A stretch of DNA of 64,000 nucleotides, taken from contig CP137672.1 in NCBI GenBank assembly GCA_037976565.1, forward strand, positions 31,969,843 to 32,033,842, in the 5' to 3' direction. Source of the stretch: Mesocentrotus franciscanus. Lineage: Eukaryota; Echinodermata; Echinoidea; Camarodonta; Strongylocentrotidae. Position numbers and translations under genes: made by a program. Below are positions 24,727-35,046 of this stretch, one piece after another. How positions within the stretch are numbered: position 1 is the stretch's first letter; each line of letters starts with the position of its first letter. A model generated the notes under the pieces. It did not search any database, had not been told where the DNA came from, and worked only from the letters and a program-made list of their open reading frames with translations.

Positions 24727-25124
24727 TACAGCGCTAGAGGTCAATATGCATTAGCATTGACTCTATGCTTTGCTGGAGTGCTACATGGGTGTAGATGTAC
24801 TAATACTAGGGACTTTTAGATTTGCACAACGAGAACGTGGACTGCTACGTGGACATCTTTTTAAGGCAATATGTGACATCCTTTTAAGGCACTGCCGGGC
24901 ACTGACAGGCTGCCCAGCAGTGCCTTAAATGGATGTCACTTTGCCTTAAAAGGATGTCACAGCTAGCAGTCCACGTTCTCGTCGTGCAAATCTAAAAGTC
25001 CCTAATAATAGATCTAGATCTAGGCCTAGTTTAATAGTATTAGTTCACGGCATGGAGCACTCCAGCAAAGCATGCACATAGAGAGTCAATGCTAATGCTA
25101 ATTCGTATTGACCTCTAGCGCTGT
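24727..25124. mobile_element. about 400-bp long-arm palindrome (foldback MITE)
   Basis: The left arm starts TACAGCGCTAGAGGTCAATA and the right arm ends TTGACCTCTAGCGCTGTA. Inner arms share GGGACTTTTAGATTTGCAC, ACGAGAACGTGGACTGCTA and GGCACTGC. The arms span nearly the whole element, with a loop of about 20 bases. Imperfectly paired segments on the right (GATCTAGATCTAGG) are arm-specific. It lies in SETD6 intron 1, about 480 bases from the start-codon exon. Confidence 0.85.
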
Positions 25125-25829
25125 ACTACGTGCTAATACTCGTAATAGGCAGCAACTGCACACACATTACACACAAATGCACACAATGAATACGATTTGG
25201 CTGATCGGCAAGTTTGACAGTGTCAGTAGCTCTAGATCTAGACTCACAATTTGAATTTTTAAATTATTTTTCTAACATCGGTAAGTTGAAAAAAATTGTA
25301 TTTTACAATTTACTGCCATATCATGATTATGATTTAGGTGTCATCAATTGTCACTAAAGTACCGATTTTGAGTGAAATCGGTTGAGTTTTGTACAGTGGA
25401 GTTTGAAATGTTGAGAATCAATAGCACAGCTTTTAGTTTTAATACACAGCCAGGGAGCTTGGAAGGCCGAAGGCAGGAGTGGCAGGATATAAATTATAAT
25501 GCAGCTAGTCTACACTGCACTGTATGTCACTATGTGTACATGTGTGGCATGGAGCGCTAGGGCGGAGCGAATGGTCTCCTATTTCCGGATAATGTCAACA
25601 AACCTTAGGATTCTGAATGATCGCTTCCTTTTCACACCATGATAAGAACATCTGGCAGTCCGTGCTTTGTTTCTTTTCAAGACATTCTTCTCCAGAAGGT
25701 GAAACATCTGTCCCTGATTCCTCGCATGATCTTTTCATGGGCGCTGCCATCTTGAATTTTATTATTTGGAGAGCTAGAGATAGCGCCATCTCCGTTGGCG
25801 GAGAACGCGAGGCAAAAAATGAATGACTC

Positions 25830-26115
25830 CTCCTCTTCCTCATTCTTTTTCTTTTTCTTCTTCTTCTCCTCCTCCTCCTCATTCTTCTTCTTCTCGATTC
25901 CTCCTTCTTGTTCTCGTTCTTTTTACTTCTCTGTCTCCTTCTAGTTCTTGTTCTTATCCTCCTTCTTCTCTTTTTTATTCTTCTTTTTATTCTTCTTTTT
26001 ATTCTTGTTCTTGTTCTTGTTCTTGTTCTTCTCCCCGCCTCCTTCTTCTTCTATAATTCTTTTCATTATTCTTCTTTTATTTGTTCTTCTTGTTCTTCTT
26101 GTTCTTCTTCTGAGA
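25830..26115 (+). repeat. (TTC/CTT)n polypyrimidine tract at the left edge of duplication unit 1
   Basis: TTC-rich tract between the divergent SETD6 and CTLD-PAN genes. A comparable TTC-rich tract lies at 42225-42318 just before the same GCCCATTAATT boundary of unit 2, so the duplication edge falls in or beside this sequence. Confidence 0.85.
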
Positions 26116-26338
26116 TCGCCCATTAATTCTTAATGAGACATTTCTTACCACTAATGTAGCTTACCAACCCCGCCAACCCCGCCATGCACCCCCCGCCAGA
26201 TATAGTGCTACAACCAGAAATTTAATAAGCAAACAATCACATGTTAAAAATCTTGATTTCGATATGAGTGACTTAATTGACAATCACTTTTATTAGCTCA
26301 GATGATCAGTCTGAAAATGTTGCCGGACGTTTATTGAA

Positions 26339-26660
26339 TGTTCCTGCCATGTGTTTGTTTTAGATTTTCTTAGATGGGCAATGTACGTCAGACCGTCACG
26401 GTTTACATAAGAAGTCATAATGAAACCTTCGGTAATTGCTTATGTAAACAAATGGTTATTGCAATATTAAGAAGTAGGCCTACTTTCTCTTAAATTAGTT
26501 ACCTTATTATTATTCAATTTTCCTGCCATGCGTTTGTTTTAGATCTTTGGTTTACATAATTAAGACAGTCATAATGAAACCTTCGGTAATTGCTTCTGTA
26601 AACAGAATTAATGCTTATTGCAATATTAAAAAGTAGGCATACTTTCTCTTAGTACCTTCA
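26339..26660 (+). repeat. tandem duplication in the unit 1 lectin promoter region
   Basis: A segment starting TGTTCCTGCCATGTGTTTG and containing GTTTACATAA, GAAACCTTCGGTAATTGCTT, TTATTGCAATATTAA and TACTTTCTCTTA recurs immediately afterwards from about 26518 (TTTCCTGCCATGCGTTTG). Unit 2 carries it only once (about 42521-42690). So this is a unit-1-specific doubling of about 160 bases of upstream sequence. Confidence 0.75.
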
Positions 26661-26732
26661 CAGAAAAATCAGTTGGTAACGAAACAGGACTATGGGAAGA
26701 TCATCGTTGAAGAGTGAGAAATAATAAACACT

Positions 26733-26740
26733 TATAAAAG
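26733..26740 (+). promoter_or_regulatory. TATA-like box, unit 1 lectin gene
   Basis: TATAAAAG lies 41 bases before the ATG at 26774. In unit 2 the same place reads TATACCGAG, so the motif is lost or was gained in unit 1. It would imply a very short 5' UTR, which weakens the call. Confidence 0.3.
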
Positions 26741-26995
26741 ATTCAACCCATTCCGAGCAGCTTAAAGAATTTTATGATAATGTTGACGTTTGCAAAGTAT
26801 TTGCCGCGACAGTTTTCTTCTTCAAAAGCCACTTTCTTTGGTGTGATTCTGTTTGAAGTCATGATAGGATTCGTCCATGTATTGTGTGAGTATGACATAA
26901 TATTATTTCCCAACATGCAGTTAAATTCGCCCCATCGCGCATTCATCCTCAATTCATCGTCGCATATGATAATGATGATCATATCTTTTCCCCCT

Positions 26996-26997
26996 TA

Positions 26998-27042
<45 letters not shown>

Positions 27043-27092
27043 TCTCTGTCTCTCTCTGTCTCTCTCTGTCTCTGTCTCTCTCTCTCTCTCTC
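26996..27092 (+). repeat. (CT)n microsatellite
   Basis: CTCTCT run with TGTCTCTCTC variants, intronic in lectin copy 1. The matching place in unit 2 (about 43036-43080) is shorter. Confidence 0.9.
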
Positions 27093-27155
27093 TCGCTTAT
27101 TGTAGTTATATCTACTCGTTATTGTATAGGCCTATATAGCTACACTACAACCAAT

Positions 27156-27885
27156 AGGCCAAGTCCACTCCAAAAATAATTTGCTTTTAATAGATGCAGA
27201 AAAACAAGAGAAACAGAGCAAAAAATTGAGTAAAATCGGATAACTAATAAGGAAGTTATGAATTGTTTTTAAAGTATGAAAAATTCCGTTTGTGACGTCG
27301 TTGCCTCACTATTTATCAATTGCTTTATATATTTTTTATCCCATTAATTTCCCTTTTTATCCCCCAAAACTTGATTTCCCCATGCCTTTAACTAGGTTTT
27401 ATGATTTATATCATATAACGTGCATGACATTTCACAAAATCTTTTATGAACTTTGAAGAATTGATACTATTTTCTGAATATTTTATATTCATAATCATTG
27501 ATTTTTATATAAATAGTTTATCAAAATTCACATTTTTCATGATTTAACTGAACAAAATTACTCTATATTAGTGCATCCACACAAAACATATTACTCTATC
27601 AATATAACTTGGATGCTGGTGTGAAGAAATAACATTTTTAGGGGGAAAATTAGAAATTTATATTATCAATATAAAGAAAAAAAATTAGTTGATAGTGAGG
27701 CAATGACGTCACAGACTCATGAGTGAGTTGCCAATTTGTCTTGTGATTTTCAAAGTTTTTCATGTCATTAAAAATTCATAACTTTCTTATTAGTTACGGT
27801 ATCCGATTTTGCTCAAACGTTTTTTGATTGGTTAGTCTGATTTTTCTGCTTCTATTGATAGTAGGTTATGTTTGGAGTGGATCCT
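27156..27885. mobile_element. 730-bp inverted-repeat element with 5-bp target duplication, unit 1 only
   Basis: Flanked by CCAAT (27151-27155 and 27886-27890). The outer ends AGGCCAAGTCCACTCC and GGAGTGGATCCT are inverted, and arms of about 170-200 bases continue inward (ATCGGATAACTAATAAG against TTATTAGTTACGGTATCCGA; GACGTCGTTGCCTCACTAT against GATAGTGAGGCAATGACGTC). Unit 2 at about 43140 lacks it. No coding sequence. Confidence 0.8.
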
Positions 27886-28149
27886 CCAATTGCTAGTCGC
27901 TCTTATTATTAAGATTTATTTGTATGTGTTTCATACTCTAATTGCATTATCATTATTGGGCCTTTTTCCCCTTCTTTTTTATTTCTGCATTAATTTGTCT
28001 TTTTCATTTTTCTCAATTTTATTTTACAAGGAGCATTCTAAGTTTCCTCCACGCAATCATAATACTTTCAAATATCGAGTTTTATAATTTTATAATGTTC
28101 ACGGTTAGTCAGTTGTTTTCATCCCCCTCATTAATCTCTCCCACTTTCT

Positions 28150-28225
28150 GTCTGTGTGTGTGTGTGTCTCTCTCTCTCCCTCCCTCTCCCTCTCTCTCTC
28201 TCTCCCTCTATCTCCCTCCCTCCCC

Positions 28226-28259
<34 letters not shown>

Positions 28260-28305
28260 ATCTATCTATCTCTACCTCCCTCTCTTCCTTCTCTCTATTC
28301 TATCA
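28150..28305 (+). repeat. CT/TATC microsatellite before lectin exon 2
   Basis: TGTGTG, CTCTCT and TATCTATC runs form the extended polypyrimidine before the acceptor at 28311. The apparent long open frame through it is a compositional artefact joined to the true exon. The unit 2 counterpart is at 43380-43460. Confidence 0.9.
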
Positions 28306-28563
28306 ATGTAGCCGAATGTCCAGTAGGATGGAGTGAATTTTCGTCCAGTTGCTACAACGTACAGAGCGGCAACCTGAATTGGGACACGGCGTTTTCAACA
28401 TGTCAAGGCCAAGGAGCTTCGATAGTCGAGATCACGTCCGCAGAGGAGAACTCTCACGTCAATAGCATCTCAAATGGATGGTACATATGGCTTTATTGCA
28501 GAGACCATCTCGTTAATGGAGAGTACGTGTGTGGAGATGATAATCATGCAATAACTTACACAG

Positions 28564-29324
28564 GTACGACATAATTCAGAAATGCACCCGGCAAACGACG
28601 TAATTAATTTTTTTATTGCATCATTATGCCTGCGCTAATGAAGCCTTTGAAGGCAATTAACCAATACGCCAATATTTTGCTCTTTAATTCAATTGTGCAT
28701 TCAGTTTGTCTGTGATGTTAAAATAATGTAACAGGCGTGATATTCTGACAGCGCAATTAAGTCGCTAACGCAGTTCTACGTCTGGCAAATGACGCCTCGT
28801 GTATACGCCGGTTATCAAAATCATTGTTTGCATTTTGCATTTTGCAGTTTGCATTCCAGTGATATCACTCTCATAAACGTGATGCGTCAGAGACTGCACC
28901 ACTCAGTGACGCACTCTTACGTCAGGAAATGACACACATCAATAGTGTTTAACGGGCATTAACACTGGGCTATATGGCTACATCTGAGTCGTTCATCATG
29001 ATTTTGTAATATTGGCTCTCATTACCTGTAAGGTGGTACTAGCGTGCCACCTCCTCCCCGTGTGATTTGAAGACCCCCAAAAAAAAAGGGTAATTTAAGT
29101 ATGGTTTTACCCGCTCCCTGCTTAACAGTTTTCTGGATACGCCAGTGTAATGACAGTTATACAGTTATACTTTTTGTCTACTCAATGTTTCCATTTTTCG
29201 GTTTAAAAAATATCCCACACTTTAGTGGATTGATATAAGGCTGCACATGCACTCTGATCAAAATTAGATGTGAAACTACATTTACAAGATACTCTTGGAT
29301 ATAATTATCAACGATATTAATCCC

Positions 29325-29361
<37 letters not shown>

Positions 29362-29671
29362 CTCACTCTTTCACCATCCTCTTTCTAGCCCTCTCTCATC
29401 CCATTTCTCTCTATCTCTCTCTCTCTCCCCTCTCTCTCCCACCATCTTCTCTCCCTCCATTCTCTTCCCCCTAACTTACCCCTATACCTCTTCACCTCTT
29501 CGTGTTCCTCCGTCCTTTTCCTCTTTTTCTTCTTCTTCTTCTTCTTCTTCTTCTTCTTCTTCTTCTTCTTCTTCTTCTTCTTCTTCTTCTTCTTCTTCTT
29601 CTCCTCCTACTGTACTTTTACCCCATCCCCCTCTCTCTCTCTTTCTGCACCCAATCTGTTCTCATTCACAG
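28564..29671 (+). other. lectin copy 1 intron 2
   Basis: No exon seen. It contains duplicated unique sequence shared with 43731-45096, CT microsatellites (about 29325-29460) and a pure (TTC)n array at about 29525-29602. Confidence 0.7.
29525..29602 (+). repeat. (TTC)n array, about 26 perfect units
   Basis: An almost uninterrupted CTT repeat in lectin copy 1 intron 2. Unit 2 has only a short degenerate T-rich stretch at the same place (about 45000), so the array expanded after duplication. The poly-leucine frame across it is not a gene. Confidence 0.95.
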
Positions 29672-30000
29672 CTTGGGGCCCATCAAAGCCAGCTGATATA
29701 TCTGGTTTCGACTGTGTGATGTTCCTCGCTGGGACTTGGAGTGATGCTAATTGCGCCACCCCAATAGCTGTCGTCTGCGAGAATAGCCTATCCGATAGGT
29801 AGCGTACGAAGGTGCTAGGCTGGTAAGGGCTGGCGGCCTCATGAATAAACATGACTATATGACGTCACGAACGTCATCGCACTTGCTCGTCCGCGCCACG
29901 CCTACTCCAGATCCTAGCTTGAGGGGGTGCTAGGCTGAATGGAGAGGGTGCTAGGCTGGATGTAGATAGTGCAAGTTTAAATGTAATAATAATAATAATA

Positions 30001-31084
30001 CAGTGGCGGATCCAGGGGGGCACAGGGGGCACGTGCCCCCGGCCAAAAAAAGAAAAAGAGAAAAAGAGGGGAAAGAAAAAGGAGAGGAAAAAGAAAAAAG
30101 GGAAGAGAGAAAGAAGAAGAAAAGAGGGAGGAAAGAAAAGGGAGAGGAGAAAAAGGAGGGGAAAGGGAAGAGAGAGGAGAGAAAAGGCGGAAAAAGAAGA
30201 AAGGGGAAAGACGGAGGAGAGAAAAGGGAAAAGGAGAATAATGAGAAGGGAAAAGAAAGAAAGGGGATAATATTATAAGAAGGTGTTTTTACCGGGTAAG
30301 GGGCGGAGGGGGATGCAATTTTAAGTCGAACATGACTAATACCAAAGATTTTATCTCCTTTATAACTTATAACTTAGTCTTGAATTAATTTCCAATATAC
30401 CTATTCTTAGTGCTCTTTCAGCATGCAGATTTTCCCCCTCCATTAATCCTGCCACAGTTGCTGGTTTCATTGTCATATTATTTTCTGTCATCCCTGTGGC
30501 CGCGAAGAGCCTCCCACAAAGTTTCTATCCGTTTCGCAAGCACTTTTTTCCATCGCCTACATGTAATGCTTATTACTTCCAGTTTGCAAAAGATCCCAGT
30601 GGCGGATCTATGGGGGGGATGGGGAGGGGTTAGGGGGTTAACCCCCTTGGGCTGCCAAGTGAAAATGTGATGTGAATAGAAAAACGCCATCATGTGTCCA
30701 GACCCACACAGTATCCGCATCGTCATCGGGTCAAACCCCCCTTAAACTGTTACTTGATTTTAAAAGACGTTATCATGCACTTCTTTTTATGGTCTCCATT
30801 GTGTTAGTAGATGCCAGGAAAACATCACTTACGGGGGTTCAAAATATCAACAAGAAGGGGGTAGGAGAAAGCAATTTTACGTCATATTACTCCAGAGAGT
30901 GCCTGAAAATGCACCTAATGTGGTTCTAAAATTGCAAATGCTTCCTACTCAGGGAGGGCCCCTCCCAGACCCACCCCACTTGGTCGCTCCGCTCCTCGCC
31001 GCGGGCGCCTCGCTCCATCGTTTTCATATATTTCACCCCATGCGATTTTGTGCCCCCGGCCAGAAATTCCTGGATCCGCCACTG
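30001..31084. mobile_element. hAT-like non-autonomous element nested in the foldback element
   Basis: Ends are CAGTGGCGGATCCAGG and CCTGGATCCGCCACTG (exact inverse, extending into CCCCCGGCC). An 8-bp flank TAATAATA is repeated (29993-30000 and 31085-31092), although it sits in an ATA-rich run. It carries a GA-rich tract (about 30045-30265) and a second family end CAGTGGCGGATCTATGG at 30597 with no matching partner. No transposase frame is seen. Confidence 0.75.
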
Positions 31085-31254
31085 TAATAATAATACTCAG
31101 TTCTTTTATAGCGCATAACACATTACAGGATAGCATGTCCCTATGCGCTTTAAATAGAAAGGATAGAATTACAAGAAAAGTAATACAAATTAGAAAATAC
31201 ACTTAGAAGCAAAAAGTACATGTACATGCTAAGAGATAGTTGATGTACAATTCT

Positions 31255-32022
31255 AAGGCTCAATGGAGGGGGTGCTAGGCTGGATGGAGGGGGTGCTAGG
31301 CTGGATGTAGTTAATACAAGTTTAAATGAAATCATGCTCGGAGATAGATGGAGTTAGTTAATGTATATTTCTAAGGCTTCAATTAATGGAGGGTGTGCTA
31401 GGCTGGATGGAGGGGTGCTATAGGCTGGATGTAGTAGTGCAAGTTTAAATGAAATCATGCTCGGAGATAGATGGAGTTAATTAATGTATATTTCTAAGGC
31501 TCAATGGAGGGTGCTAGGCTGGATGGAGGGTGCTAGGCTGGATGTAGTTAGTGCAAGTTTAAATGAAATCAGAGATAGATGCATGGAGTTGATATTTCTA
31601 AGGCTCAATGGAGGGGGTGCTAGACTGGATGGAGGGTGCTAGGCTGGATGTAGTTAGTACAAGAAATAGAAATATACATTAATTAACTCCATCTATCTCC
31701 GAGCATGATTTCATTTAAACTTGTACTACTACATCCAGCCTAGCACCTCCATCCAGCCTAGCACCCTCCATTGAGCCTTAGAAATATTAACTCCATCTAT
31801 CTCCGAGCATGATTTCATTTAAACTTGTACTATAACTACATCCAGCCTAGCACCCTCCATCCAGCCTAGCACCCCCTCCATTGAGCCTTAGAAATATTAA
31901 CTCCATCTATCTCCGAGCATGATTTCATTTAAACTTGTACTATAACTACATCCAGCCTAGCACCCCCTCCATCCAGCCTAGCACCCCCTCCATTGAACCT
32001 TAAAAAATATCAACTCCATCTA
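31255..32022. repeat. foldback arm array of about 115-bp units, forward then inverted
   Basis: Forward units at about 31255-31665 consist of one or two GGTGCTAGGCTGGATGGAGG copies, then GTAGTTAGTGCAAGTTTAAA, TGAAATCATGCTCGGAGATA, GATGGAGTTAATTAATGTAT and TTTCTAAGGCTCAAT. From about 31670 the same units run in inverse orientation to the LINE insertion, and resume at 33540-33656. The turning point at about 31665-31690 is the centre of a large palindrome. Confidence 0.9.
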
Positions 32023-32023
32023 G

Positions 32024-33535
32024 GTTCAAGGTTCAAGGTTCAAGGTTCAAGGTTCAAGGTTCATTTTATTTCTTTCTTTCACAACATTTTTACATATAAT
32101 AATAGAACAAAAACAGCATAAAAAAAAATTTAAGTGCAATTTTAAGTCGATATATAATCCTAATGAAAGAAAGTGGAGACCTTAGAAAAGCTGGGCTTGT
32201 AAGAGCAAGGTCCCCATATAACATAATCCATCAATGTTTCACTTTTTAAAATGTTTCAAAGTTATCAAAACTACACATGATTAAATATGGGGGAAATATT
32301 TACAAAAGGATAGCTTGAAATTTGAAAAGGAGAGGATGAAAATATATACAAAAGGATCGAGAGGAAAAAGCAAACTGGAACGAGAAAAACAACAAAACAG
32401 AGAAAACAGAGAAAGAAGGAAGTTATATGTATATAGAGGAAAATGGTATTTGGTGTAAAGAAAAGAAAAATAGAAGAGAGGGGAGAGAGAGAGAATGTGA
32501 AATGCTGACATTTATATTGAATAATCAAACATAACAAAAACAAAAGATAATGCACGTTATCAATAACAATTAATAAATTATTACTTAATATCATTTCTGG
32601 TGATATAATTTTTACGTTAATTCTCGACATAGTTACTCAATAAATGTAATTTCAATTTGACTTTAAAAACAAAGACACTGACAGATCTAGTTACATTGAT
32701 AGGAAGTGAGTTCCAAAACTTGGGACCAGTACAAGCCAGCGTCTTCAGAGCAAAAGCAGTTCTTACACGTGGAATATGAAGTGCAGTTGCCTGCCTTGTA
32801 TTATAGCTATGAATTTGATTGTTCTTTCGAAATATTTGTACTAACGCATTTGGGAGAGTACCATTTTCAAAACCATACATAATTGCGCCTAACTGTATAA
32901 AGTAAATGTCTTCAACCTTCAATAGCTTATTACTGTAGAACAAAACATTAGTATGAGCACGATAGCTCGCATTAAAAACAACTCTAACCACCCTCTTTTG
33001 GGCAACACAAATCTTATCTAATTGTGTTTTCAATGACTTCCCCCATGACAGCACTCCATAATTGAGATAAGGCAAAATTAAAGTAGAATACAAAATAAGC
33101 AAAATTTCTTGTGGGACAAAAGAACTTAATTCATAAATTACACCAGTATTTCTAGACACGACTTTACAAATATTAGTACAATGAGATGCCCAAGACAGCT
33201 TCTCATCAATATGTAGCCCAAGAAACTTGGTGGAAGTTACTCTCGCAACATTAACATCATCAAAAAGTACATATCCAGGTACATCCTTTAGGGAGTTACT
33301 AAAAAACATATAGTTTGTCTTTTGAAGATTCAAGGACAACTTATTTGCATGAATCCACAAAATAACTTTCTTTAATTCAATATTAATTGTATCTAATAAA
33401 ACTTCAGGGTTTTTACGAGAAAAAATACACTTGACTCATCTGCAAAGAATATGAAAGATATGATAGATATGAAAGAAAGTACATCAGATGAAAGATAAAA
33501 ATCATTAATATATAATATAAAAAGAAGGGGCCAAG
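32024..33535 (-). mobile_element. 5'-truncated LINE (CR1/L2-like), reverse transcriptase C-terminal part
   Basis: The minus-strand frame 32617-33360 encodes the post-catalytic reverse transcriptase region: HANKLSLNLQKTNYMFF, STKFLGLHIDEKLSWASH, YSTLILPYLNYGVLSWG, SYNTRQA, GPKFWNSLP. Just upstream (about 33440) a degraded FADD motif reads FFADESS. The 3' end is a (TTGAACC)n tail at 32024-32063, typical of CR1/L2-type LINEs. The 5' end stops abruptly near 33535. Inserted into the foldback array at CTCCATCTA. Confidence 0.85.
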
Positions 33536-33660
33536 AAGCATATGATTTCATTTAAAACGTGCACTAACTACATCCAGCCTAGCACCCCTTCCATCCAGCC
33601 TAGCACCCCCTCCATTGAGCCATAGAAATATACATTAATTAACTCCATCTATCTCCGAGC

Positions 33661-34399
33661 AGGGACGTGATAGAGAAGGACTGGAATCAAGCCGCTCTCC
33701 TTTAATTTGACCCCATGCTTCACGCCGCCGAAAAGTTATGCGCTTATCTGCAACTGTTGACCAGGTGGTAAGATAAAAGAGCGCATGAAATTTCAGGATT
33801 TAGAATTCCTACATCAGAAAATGGTATCGCAGCAACTGTTCGCTGTCCCTTTCAATGATTTCTCATCCATTGTTGAATGTGTAAAGAGTAGAACAAGCGA
33901 ACACAAACTTGTGTAATTTCATCCTTTTTTAACTTCAAAAATATAAAAAAACACGCGAAAACACGCATTAGAAACTTAATGTTGTTAAAGATTGTAAATC
34001 ATGGGTTAAATAACGGGACATTAAAACATGCACAAATTAGCGCATTATCCTAAAATATTGAGTGTTTGTCAGGATGTAATTTTTCTTTTACCAACTCTGG
34101 CACACAAATTATAGGAAGGACGGAGTACTAAATTTGAAAATTTGTTTGATGCACTTTTCCCAATACAATCCCCAAATAAAATTTTTGATTTACACTGAAA
34201 TTTTGCCGGTAATTTAATATTTTGTAATAAATGTAAAACTGGTGCCTGGCTTCCGAAAGTCGCCGCAGTGGAAGCGCCGTTCGGAGCATGGAACTTCAAA
34301 GCCAAGTGGAATGTTACACATCCCATTGTTACGCTTTAGAACTCACGAATGAGTTTGAATAAATTACAAGAGTTTCACCTCCTTTCTTTCACCTCCCTG
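33661..34399. mobile_element. 739-bp insertion with 8-bp target duplication in the foldback element
   Basis: CTCCGAGC is present at 33653-33660 and 34400-34407, and belongs to the array unit (ATCTCCGAGCATG), so this is an insertion into a unit. The ends AGGGACGTGA and TCACCTCCCTG are loosely inverted, compatible with a hAT-like MITE. No coding sequence recognised. Confidence 0.65.
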
Positions 34400-34595
34400 C
34401 TCCGAGCATGATTTCATTTAAACTTGTACTACTACATCCAGCCTAGCACCCTCTCCATTCAGCCTAGCACCCCCTCTAGGATCTGGAGTAGGCGTGGCGC
34501 GGACGAGTAAGTGCGATGACGTTCGTGACGTCATATAGTCATGTTTATTCATGAGGCCGCCAGCCCTTACCAGCCTAGCACCTTCGTACGCTACC

Positions 34596-35046
34596 TATCC
34601 GATAGGCGTCGGGCTTTATGGCAAGTATAAATCGCGTTATGGAGACTGACATCGGCGCGGGCGTCAGCCCGAGCGCCTATCATCACTGGTGAACTCATCA
34701 TTATTCATATATGTTTTTCGTATGTGTGACGAGTGTGTTTACTCATGCATGATTCATAAGACTAGCCTTATTTGGTGAGCGATCCTTTCTATTCAACCAA
34801 TCATGAGTTCATGACGTCATGGCCTCATCGCTCATTGGCCTATTTTGGTCAATGGACATGAATATTAATGAAAGAGCTCTGCAGGGGGTTCGTAGATTTT
34901 CTACGATCGAAACAATGTACATAAAAGAAAATTAACTTTTCGCATCCACCAGTGATGATAGGCGCTCGGGCTGACGCCCGCGCCGATGTCTGTCTCCATA
35001 ACGCGATTAGTTTACTTGCCATAAAGCCCGACGCATATCGGATAGG
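34596..35046. mobile_element. 451-bp palindromic module at the right end of the foldback element
   Basis: The left arm 34596-34691 (CCTATCCGATAGGCGTCGGG onwards to CCTATCATCACTGGTG) is inverted at 34949-35046. The 257-base middle is unique. The outer end sequence TAGCCTATCCGATA is shared with the foldback element and with the 131-bp palindrome at 47936-48066, so all three belong to one family. Confidence 0.85.

Larger units (their letters stand above)
17561..25750 (-). pseudogene. SETD6: SETD6-like SET-domain lysine methyltransferase, nine exons, one-base frameshift in exon 3
   Basis: Known SETD6 methylates nuclear proteins, including the NF-kappaB subunit RelA. Exons (minus strand, 5' to 3'): 25604-25750, 24327-24474, 22922-23068, 22051-22179, 20526-20766, 19647-19745, 19202-19378, 18329-18410, 17561-17787. 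The start ATG at 25750 (MAAPMKRSC) matches family position and is followed by FLSWC. Signature blocks: GETLFTVPRSVLL (exon 2), SSRWRPYL and QPMFW (exon 3), MAYSF and ALNHIAKNNAQL (exon 5, with an acidic loop before it), [17 protein letters not shown] (exon 6, SET catalytic tyrosine region). The Rubisco-LSMT-like C-terminal domain is in exons 7-9 and ends FCRITW. Exons total 1397 nt; adding one base gives 1398 nt and 465 residues, near the family length. The missing base falls near 23030-23033: before it the frame reads ESGWVP, after it LILAVMYEY resumes one frame over. All splice phases agree with this repair point. Either a true null allele or a base-call error; selection elsewhere looks intact. 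Confidence 0.9.

Noticed and set aside
25823..26133. Several Phe/Leu/Ser or Lys/Arg-rich frames
   Set aside because: Trinucleotide TTC tract; no gene.
27942..28574. 210-residue open frame reaching the lectin exon
   Set aside because: The frame runs through an intronic CT microsatellite and across the acceptor at 28311; the hydrophobic start is not the signal peptide, which lies in the exon at 26774.
30003..30278. Lys/Glu/Arg-rich 91-residue frame
   Set aside because: GA-rich inside of a hAT-like element; no homology expected.
31255..32022. CRISPR-like regular repeat array
   Set aside because: Units are contiguous direct and inverted repeats without unique spacers, inside a eukaryotic foldback transposon.
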